Source: Stramenopiles sp. TOSAG23-3 (Eukaryota > Sar). From it: a DNA stretch of 22,195 nucleotides. The position numbers were made by a program, and so were the translations under genes. Shown piece after piece: positions 1 through 6,301 of this stretch. The notes beneath the pieces were generated by a model. The model searched no databases, was not told the DNA's origin, and was given only the letters and a program-made list of their open reading frames with translations. Location: the NCBI GenBank assembly GCA_900128585.1, contig LT642288.1:3283-25477 (forward strand), read 5' to 3'. Every line of letters begins with the position of its first letter. Within the stretch, counting starts at the first letter, position 1.

Positions 1-15
1 CTGGCAACGCTCTGA

Positions 16-84
16 TTCCCTGTGTCTTCATCCGAGGATAGCACTATTAGGGTCGAGGCAATGCTGAGTTGCTCACTGCATTAA
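16..84 (+). other. possible 3' end of an upstream gene (WD-repeat-like residues)
   Basis: From base 16 a 22-codon frame runs to TAA at 82-84 and includes the residues SSSEDSTIRV, which resemble the common WD40 pattern SGSEDGTIRVW. An in-frame TGA at 13-15 cuts it off from the window edge, and no AG splice acceptor is visible in the first 15 bases. It could be the tail of a WD-repeat gene after a frameshift, a decayed copy, or chance. Bases 85-142, up to the stop of the next gene, are AT-rich and hold nothing recognisable. Confidence 0.15.
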
Positions 85-142
85 TTTTTACTTAGCAAAA
101 TGTACTAAAATGCAAATAAATTTAAAATATTGGTAATCAGTT

Positions 143-1396
143 TTATGCAAAGCCCAACTTCTTCATGGTCTTAATGTGCTTCTTTGACTTTTCATGACTC
201 AAAAACTGTCCTTCAGACTTAAATTTTTTCTTGCAAGGACGGCATTCAAATGAAACAGGCTTTTTTTCGACGACTTCTTCAAGATCGTCCACCGACACCT
301 GCTCCATTGTGGTCGCAAGTCCACTTTCGGGTCCAGATTGGCCGTTGCCTGCAACATTGTCATCGGTCTGCCCCGCTCCCTCCTCTCCAGCTGCCTTCTT
401 ATCACCATCATCGACTTCCGAAGTCCGGTTTTTTTCCTTCCTTTTCTTCTTCTTCTTGTTCCCTACGCCGAAGTCTTCCTGGTCATCTAGTCGGAATTCA
501 AGTGGCCCCGATAAATTAGCCCCGTCCTCCTCCTGCGTTCTGGCTGCCTCCTCTGCGGCTGCACGCTCCTGCTCTTCCCGCCACAGTCGCACCTTCTCCT
601 GGTGCTTAATGCTTGCCTCTTCTTGTGCTTTCAGTCTTTGTGCCTTGGCCTTTTCCTTTGCTGCCTTTTCCTGTTCTACAATCGCATCAAAACGCCGATC
701 CCTTCGCTTCACAAATGTTGCCAGCATCCGCACAGTTGAGTTATACTTTTTCCTGTGGGTGGCTCTAATTTTTGAATTTTCTTTCTCCATTGCCCGACGA
801 ATCTGGCGAGACTCTCCTTGCGTGACATTGTACCTGTCCCGCCACGAATAGGTTAGTTTTGTACTAAACCCTGACCAACATTGGTAAAATAACAAAACAT
901 CGTCCGGGCTAGAATCCGAGTCACCGAACTCAGGGAGCGGTTCGAAAACTTTGTCGGACCGCTCACGTTCGTGGGCCATGCGCTCGTGCTCCATTATTTG
1001 TTCAAAAACGACCTTGTACACGCAATAAAAACTTTTTGGGTCTGACCCGTATCCCGAGAACACGAACGGGGACAAAAATGGGCTCGGGTCGTACTCCTCA
1101 ACGGCCCCTTCGCCCTTTTCCCCATCGACCTCCGTGCCAGTTCCCCCTCTCAATATTTGCTCCCGGTGAGAGTCATACCACGCTCGCTCGTTCCTGTCGG
1201 AAAGGACTGTGTACGCGTGTTGAATTTCTTGAAAATACGCAGTTGCTTCTGGAGTGTTTCCGTTTTTGTCGGGATGGTGCTTCCTTGCAGCCACATAATA
1301 TGCCTTCTTAATTTCACCGTCATTTGCATTCTTCTCCACGTTCAAAGTCACATAGAAGCAAGTCCGCTTCGTAGGCTGCGACGCCAGAGAAGCCAT
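143..1396 (-). CDS. DNAJC21: DNAJC21/Jjj1-type J-domain zinc-finger protein
   Basis: Encodes 417 residues. The J domain spans about 12-80 with the HPD motif at 41-43, which stimulates Hsp70 ATPase. Residues 110-140 (SGYGSDPKSFYCVYKVVFE) and 181-240 match segments typical of DNAJC21/Jjj1, followed by a long charged helix (240-290) and a lysine-rich low-complexity tract. A C2H2 finger of the U1/Jjj1 type lies at the C-terminus (C385, C388, H401, H407). In the family (yeast Jjj1, human DNAJC21) the protein works in cytoplasmic maturation of the 60S ribosomal subunit with Hsp70. Human DNAJC21 is longer and has two fingers; only the terminal one is recognisable here. The start reads AAAATGG. The gene is transcribed away from the mutase gene, about 1.5 kb off. 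Confidence 0.9.
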   Translation of the reverse strand: MASLASQPTKRTCFYVTLNVEKNANDGEIKKAYYVAARKHHPDKNGNTPEATAYFQEIQHAYTVLSDRNERAWYDSHREQILRGGTGTEVDGEKGEGAVEEYDPSPFLSPFVFSGYGSDPKSFYCVYKVVFEQIMEHERMAHERERSDKVFEPLPEFGDSDSSPDDVLLFYQCWSGFSTKLTYSWRDRYNVTQGESRQIRRAMEKENSKIRATHRKKYNSTVRMLATFVKRRDRRFDAIVEQEKAAKEKAKAQRLKAQEEASIKHQEKVRLWREEQERAAAEEAARTQEEDGANLSGPLEFRLDDQEDFGVGNKKKKKRKEKNRTSEVDDGDKKAAGEEGAGQTDDNVAGNGQSGPESGLATTMEQVSVDDLEEVVEKKPVSFECRPCKKKFKSEGQFLSHEKSKKHIKTMKKLGFA

Positions 1397-1771
1397 TTTA
1401 CGCTACCTACCCCCAAAAGCAAAAGAACACTACTATGCAGACGAACTGTATGCTCGGTTTTAAATGCAAACGGGCCCTATTTTTCTTTCTTTGTCTACGG
1501 CTTCGGAAGTTTCTCCGCTTCCTCCATTTTTTTTCTTTCGATGTCCGTCGATGTCAGTCAACTAAAATGAATTGAAATAATTGTAAAAACGACGTGCGTG
1601 GGGCGTGGGGCGTGGGGTGTAAAGACATATACCCTAACCCTGACCCGAAGTCCAAAGCTCGAGGTGTCGTTTTTTGGGGAATACTTTATATAGGTATGAA
1701 ATAAGTATTATGTTTCGTATACTATAATATGATTGCGACGAAGGAGACGTTGGGACGAGAGCAAAGATGGA
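1397..1771. other. leader region of the DNAJC21-like gene with G-rich and telomere-like bits
   Basis: No convincing gene. On the + strand three tandem CGTGGGG units occupy 1597-1617, and about 15 bases on, 1632-1646 reads CCCTAACCCTGACCC, close to two and a half TTAGGG-type telomere units. The rest is AT-rich or pyrimidine-rich. The promoter of the leftward J-protein gene should lie here, but no core element can be assigned. Confidence 0.4.
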
Positions 1772-2276
1772 AGTATCTTTGGCGCGGAATTGAAAAATGG
1801 TAAACAACTTTGTGTTAACTATTTGAGGCAATGAGATCTTTATGAAAAAACGATAATTTTTACTATTTTAATCGCCCAAATGTCTTTTTAAATAGCTAAG
1901 AATATGTCTGTTAGGCTCATTTTACCAACACCAACGAATGCGTAAGTGTTTGTTCGGGTGGCGTTTGGTCTAAATCGCCCATTTCACAAGAAATTGTCCC
2001 TAGGAACCGTAATTCCAAGTCATTAGAGGGCAAACAATTTATAAACGTTCGTTAAGGCCAGGCCGTCATGACAGGAGCGATAGCCTGATCTAAACTTATG
2101 AAAATATACGTCCCCTCTGCTTTCATTTGTCATTTTCTGACCGAAAACTTTCATACTTTGAAAATCGAGTTGGATTTTTTTTCGCGCCACGGACACCGAA
2201 CACTTTATTGAACAGGTGTCTATCAAAGCCTTTTACTTAAAAAAAAACAACGACGGTCGTCTCTTCTATTTTTTTA
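1772..2276 (+). repeat. dispersed noncoding repeat, copy 1
   Basis: This segment matches 10531-10948 in the same orientation. Two blocks are identical: 29 nt at 1772-1800 (= 10531-10559) and 27 nt at 2031-2057 (= 10723-10749); the stretches between are clearly alignable but diverged. Copy 1 carries about 85 extra bases near 1890-1975. A 9-bp direct repeat AATCGCCCA occurs at 1870-1878 and 1973-1981, and the extra segment contains an imperfect inverted repeat (ACCAACACCAACGAA against the complement of TTCGGGTGGCGTTTGGT). There are no terminal inverted repeats, target duplications or transposase. A minus-strand frame at 2023-2226 lacks an ATG start and is not maintained in copy 2. Confidence 0.85.
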
Positions 2277-2290
2277 GAAAATGGTATTTT

Positions 2291-2615
2291 GTTATTTTTT
2301 GTTGTAGTTTTGTGTTGAAATAAATTTCTTTCATTTTTATACCGAAAAGAAATGTTAATTTATTTTAAGATATGCTGTGATGATATAAAATACCGATTGC
2401 TAAAACAAAAAAAAGAAACACATTGAAACAAATTTGGTTCTTTTTTTAGTGCTGTGTATATGTATTTTACTTTAACCAAAATATATTGTTTGTTGTAACT
2501 TTTGTGTTGGAATATATTTCTTCCATTTTAATAACGAAGAGACTTGTTAATATATTTTAAGAGATGCTGTGTTTATGTAAAATACCGATTGGAAACACAA
2601 AAACAAAAAACAAAC
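2291..2615. repeat. diverged tandem duplication, 192-bp period
   Basis: Unit A (about 2291-2425) and unit B (about 2483-2617) share the ordered landmarks TGTGTTG (2311, 2503), TTTCTT..CATTTT, GTTAAT..ATTTTAAGA, ATGCTGTG and TAAAATACCGATTG, the last ending at 2399 and 2591. The offset is 192 bp throughout, with many substitutions, so this is an old duplication. It lies right after the dispersed repeat and upstream of the mutase gene. No coding frame spans it. Confidence 0.75.
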
Positions 2616-2889
2616 AAAATGAAAAAAGAAGAATTGTTGGTGGTGGTGGAATTGTAACTTAATTAAATTTCATAGTGATATGAATGTGTAATTAACTAAC
2701 ACTCAAATCCTGTTTTGTCTGTGTCTGAGTCCATGTGCGATTGGGTGAGTCAGTGGTGTGAAGGTGCAGTCGTATTCGTTCTATTTGAGATTTGTGTTTT
2801 GTGTTTCGTGTTTTGTGTTTTGTGGTTTGTGGTTTGAGTTTTGTGGTTTGTGTTTTGTGTGTTTTGCTCTTGGTTGTCTCGTCTCCAGA
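2616..2889 (+). other. upstream/leader region of the mutase gene with GTTTTGT-rich tract
   Basis: Bases 2787-2870 form a degenerate repeat of GTTTTGT / GTGGTTT units. The frame of the following gene stays open back past 2758 but holds no ATG before 2890 and reads only as Cys/Phe/Val-rich repeat translation. It is therefore probably 5' untranslated sequence or promoter. No TATA element could be assigned. Confidence 0.45.
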
Positions 2890-4332
2890 ATGTATCGGCG
2901 GGCGAGTGCGGCCACAGAGACGGGCGGCCTCCGCCGCGGCGAGGCTTCCAACCGGCGGGCGGCGAAGTCCTCCGGGACACCGCTGCAACTATACCTTCTA
3001 CGTGTGAGCGTAGTGGCCATCTTTGTGATCGGTTATTTTTGGTTCTCATCGACACACTTGCGAATATCGGGCCAGCGTCTGCAAAACGCGGTGCGCGCGT
3101 CAGAGACGCCCCTGGGTTTCGACGCCGGTGGGTTGCAATTTTCAAAAGCCGTGGACCCGGACAAGCATTACGACGTATGCTTGGTGGGCGCGGGGATTAG
3201 CGGGTCAGTCATGGCAGAACGGTACGCATCCATCCTTGGAAAGACAACGTTAGTCATGGACGTGCGGAAGCACATTGGGGGGAATTGCTACGACTTCAAA
3301 GAGCCGCTGAGTGGGATATTGATGAACTTGTACGGCGCCCACCTTTTTCACACGAGTCTGGAAAAGGTATGGAAGTACGTCAACAAGTGGCAACACCGTG
3401 GTGCACCGTGGGCGCGATGGGACCACGAAGTCGTCGGGTGGCTGAAGGGGCGTCTCCTACCGATCCCGGTCAACATCAATACGGTTAATGGGCTGTTCGA
3501 CGAGTCCATTCGCACGTCAGCGGAGATGGACCAGTGGTTGAAGCGGGTCCAAATTCCGTGCCGTGGGGGGAGGGAACACTGCGAGAACGCGGAGGAGATG
3601 GCGCTGAGCCGCGTGGGGCGCAAACTATTTGACATCGTCTTCAAGACATACACGGTAAAACAATGGAACAAGGAACCGAAAGATTTAGATGCCCTGGTAA
3701 CCGCACGGATTCCCGTGCGTAACAATTTCGACCCGCGCTATTTTTCCGACAAGTACCAAGCCCTGCCGGCCAAAGGGTACACGAACTGGTTTTCGAAAGT
3801 GTTGAACCATAAAAACATTGACATCGTGCTAGGGGTCGACTATTTCGCCGTACGAGACGACTTGAAAGGGCGGTGTGGAAAGACTATCTTCACGGGGCCC
3901 ATCGACCGGTACTTTAAAGACTCGGGTCTGGGAAAGCTGGAGTATAGGTCCATCAACTTTGAGGCAGAGTTGACCGAGAACAAAGGGTATGCCCAAACGA
4001 ACAGCGTGGTGAATTATCCAGGGGGTGACGTGGACTTTACGCGAGTTGTGGAGTACAAGCATTACCGCCACCAACAAAGTGACTACACGGTCACCGTGAA
4101 AGAATACAGCACGGACAAGGGGGACCCATATTACCCCGTTCCCAACCCTGCCAACCACGCCCTGTACAAAAAGTACCAAGCCTTGGCCAAGGAGGAGGAG
4201 GAGCGAAACCAGGTGTACTTTGTCGGCCGATTGGCGTCATACAAATATTTCAATATGGACAGGGCCATCGAAAACGCTTTGGACTACTTCGACCGGATAG
4301 AGAACCATCCTCTGCAGGACGATTTGAAGTAA
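2890..4332 (+). CDS. glf: UDP-galactopyranose mutase with N-terminal membrane anchor
   Basis: Encodes 480 residues from the first in-frame ATG at 2890 (A at -3). Residues 1-31 are basic, 32-53 are a hydrophobic segment (about LQLYLLRVSVVAIFVIGYF), then the enzyme begins. It has the Rossmann FAD motif GAGISG at 100-105, HIGGNCYD at 129-135, the family segment YGAHLFHT at 148-155, and near the end YFVGRLASYKYFNMD followed by a helix, which matches the C-terminal FAD-binding end of UGM. The enzyme interconverts UDP-galactopyranose and UDP-galactofuranose using reduced FAD, feeding galactofuranosyl transferases. Bacterial UGMs are soluble and about 370-400 residues; the extra roughly 90 residues here predict a type II (signal-anchor) protein with a lumenal catalytic domain, probably Golgi or ER. 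The motif style is bacterial-like rather than fungal. Confidence 0.92.
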   Translation: MYRRASAATETGGLRRGEASNRRAAKSSGTPLQLYLLRVSVVAIFVIGYFWFSSTHLRISGQRLQNAVRASETPLGFDAGGLQFSKAVDPDKHYDVCLVGAGISGSVMAERYASILGKTTLVMDVRKHIGGNCYDFKEPLSGILMNLYGAHLFHTSLEKVWKYVNKWQHRGAPWARWDHEVVGWLKGRLLPIPVNINTVNGLFDESIRTSAEMDQWLKRVQIPCRGGREHCENAEEMALSRVGRKLFDIVFKTYTVKQWNKEPKDLDALVTARIPVRNNFDPRYFSDKYQALPAKGYTNWFSKVLNHKNIDIVLGVDYFAVRDDLKGRCGKTIFTGPIDRYFKDSGLGKLEYRSINFEAELTENKGYAQTNSVVNYPGGDVDFTRVVEYKHYRHQQSDYTVTVKEYSTDKGDPYYPVPNPANHALYKKYQALAKEEEERNQVYFVGRLASYKYFNMDRAIENALDYFDRIENHPLQDDLK

Positions 4333-4895
4333 AACAACGAGAGAAAAACAGAGTGTACTACCAATGAATGACAAAAAAAAATAGTTCCACATAAAAATGC
4401 CAATTGATCGGACTGGGAAATTATAGAAACCACCAATTATTTAAGGAGATTAATGATATTTTAAGGAGTATATTGTTAATATTAATAAAAAATTGTTTCT
4501 CATTCTCACACTCTTTTGCTCTCTCTTCTCTCATCTCACTCAACTGACATTGTCCAGAAAATCGTTATTATTTTGTTAGATTGCACAGCATAGGGGTAAA
4601 AATAAAAAAGAATAACGTCGAAGAAATTTTGTATAAGAATAATAAACAACAAAAACATGAGAAAATCTTTTCTTCTTCTTCTTCTTCTCTTCTTCTTCTT
4701 TTCTTCTTCTCTGTCTCTCTCCTTCTTCGCTAATTTAATTTGAAATACGAAGCGATATTGTTTGTTAACAATTTTACCAAATCTTCCGGTGCTCTTTTCC
4801 ACAATGAACAAACATGTTGCTACTAGACTAGATTAGTAAAAGCATTGCCTAGGCGTCTATCGTGTCAACATAATCCTATAGAATCTCTGATTATC
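4333..4895. other. AT-rich intergenic region with TTC/CTT microsatellite
   Basis: This is the 3' flank of the mutase gene and the 5' flank of the coiled-coil gene. TTAAGGAG occurs twice (about 4440 and 4461). A pyrimidine tract rich in CTT repeats runs about 4668-4732. The antisense lysine/arginine-rich frame across this tract is a simple-repeat artefact. A GGCGTCTAT motif (4852-4860) lies 36 bp before the next start. No RNA gene was seen. Confidence 0.5.
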
Positions 4896-5843
4896 ATGGA
4901 GTACCAGAATTGGCCATCTAGGCGACCTTCTCCTAGAGCAAAAAGCTGCATTGCCATGTCCCCATCGTCGGAATACCAAACATACACTACTCCTCGGAAG
5001 AAGAAGAAATCTAGAAAAGGATCGGGGAAAAAGTCAAGAGGGACTCCAAAAACACCGAAATGCGACTCGTCCATAAAGAAGAAACCAGGCGAGGGGTGCT
5101 GTGACGACAAAAAGAAGTTGTCCAATAAAATTTGGATGCTGGAGAAGGAGAAGAAAGCACTCAAGATGAAAATTCAAAACATGGAACGGGAAATGGACGA
5201 AAAAGTTCAGATAGAAACAAAACGAAGTAATATTGAGTTTCTGAGTAACTTGCGGCAGCAGATCTTAAAAATGAAATCGTCTTTTGACTCAGAAATCGAA
5301 GCCGTGAAATCAGAAATGGAACATCAATTTAAGAAACAATTAGAACTGGCAAACTCGAAGAGTGAAGAGAAGCGTAAGTTAGAGGTGCGGTCTATTATTA
5401 ATTTGAACAAAGAACAAGTGAGGCAGTCAAAAATGCACTATATCAGGCTTTTGAATAAAAACTCGTCAACAGCGTTGAGCAATGGAAAAGAGTTTCTTCA
5501 CCAAGAAAGAATGCTCAACGACATGGAGATCAAGTGGGCAAACGAGAGAAAGATGTTGGAGTCCCAAATACAGAAGCTGAAGGAAGAGCTTGTCCATCAA
5601 GAGGAACGGTTGAAGAAAAAGTTTGGCGCTGTGTGTTATGAGACTGGCATCAACACTGCAAGGCAATGGACGGCAAGCAGGCACTACTCTACCCCCAACA
5701 GTGTGAGCTCAGGTTATGGGATCGGTAGCCCTGGGTCCCTAGCTGCGGACGAGATTGTAGTGTCAATTGAAAGGGCGATGGTGGAGGCAAAGCATGCGTT
5801 GTCGCGAAAAGTGGAAGATAGGCACAGCGATGGAAAACCATAA
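4896..5843 (+). CDS. basic coiled-coil protein, function unknown
   Basis: I do not recognise the family. The first in-frame ATG is at 4896 (ATCATGG), giving 315 residues; the frame is open upstream to a TAG at 4824 but has no earlier ATG. Residues 1-65 are basic, Ser/Pro-rich and probably disordered (KKKKSRKGSGKKSR near 35-48, with TP dipeptides that could be phosphorylation sites). Residues 70-245 have heptad-like spacing and dense K/E, predicting a long coiled coil. Residues 250-315 are Ser/Gly-rich with a short amphipathic helix (EIVVSIERAMVEAKHALSRK). Such a layout is common in centrosomal, basal-body or cytoskeletal adaptor proteins, but nothing here proves that. Codons are more A-rich than in the flanking enzymes. 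Confidence 0.75.
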   Translation: MEYQNWPSRRPSPRAKSCIAMSPSSEYQTYTTPRKKKKSRKGSGKKSRGTPKTPKCDSSIKKKPGEGCCDDKKKLSNKIWMLEKEKKALKMKIQNMEREMDEKVQIETKRSNIEFLSNLRQQILKMKSSFDSEIEAVKSEMEHQFKKQLELANSKSEEKRKLEVRSIINLNKEQVRQSKMHYIRLLNKNSSTALSNGKEFLHQERMLNDMEIKWANERKMLESQIQKLKEELVHQEERLKKKFGAVCYETGINTARQWTASRHYSTPNSVSSGYGIGSPGSLAADEIVVSIERAMVEAKHALSRKVEDRHSDGKP

Positions 5844-5990
5844 AATCAGTAAATTTAGTGTAAAATCTCTGTAAAAGCAAGGCCGAATCAGTGTATATTG
5901 AATTGCGACTATGTCAAAAGACCCATAATCAACTTCCTCATCCAATGTCTCAGTCATAGATGAATCATTCTTTGTGTGGTTTTAAAAAAA

Positions 5991-6296
5991 TAAAAACAAG
6001 AATATTGGCTGTTATTTAGTCGTAAAATCTCGGGAGCAGAGATAAGTTCGCAGTAAATGAAGGAAACGTAAACCTCTAATGGACAATGCTGAGTAGATTC
6101 ATTTTCGCGGTAATATTAGGAGCTACCGTAAATTAAAAACAAGAAAATTGGCTGTTATTTAAGTTACACAATTTAATTACTTTAAAAACAAGGAAATTGG
6201 CTGTTATACTTTTTAAATAACACAGCCAATTTTAATTTTTTAAAAAATGTACTCCTTAAAAATAATAAATAACAGCTGCCAATTTTCTTGTTTTTA
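5991..6296. repeat. five-copy direct and inverted element between convergent genes
   Basis: The core is about 28 bp: a TAAAAACAAG left part followed by AATTGGCTGTTATTTA. Copies in + orientation lie at 5991-6018, 6134-6161 and 6183-6208; inverted copies lie at about 6215-6242 and 6266-6296. The inner pair (6183 and 6215) can fold into a hairpin with a loop of about 6-8 nt, and the outer pair (6134 and 6266) can form a second stem around it; inverted copy 5 carries an extra CAG-like trinucleotide in the core. The cluster fills the gap between two converging 3' ends and ends within a few bases of the KATNIP-like stop codon, so it probably lies in one or both 3' untranslated regions. Confidence 0.8.
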
Positions 6297-6301
6297 AAAA
6301 C

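Noticed and set aside
2023-2226. Minus-strand 67-codon frame
   Set aside because: It begins with TTG, lies wholly inside the dispersed repeat, and is broken by a frameshift and stop in the second copy.
2758-2889. Longer N-terminus of the mutase starting at a GTG
   Set aside because: It has no ATG and translates a GTTTTGT-type simple repeat into Cys/Phe/Val runs; a eukaryotic start at the ATG at 2890 is far more likely.
4536-4811. Minus-strand 91-codon lysine/arginine-rich frame
   Set aside because: It is the translation of a CTT microsatellite plus AT-rich flanks; no conserved residues.
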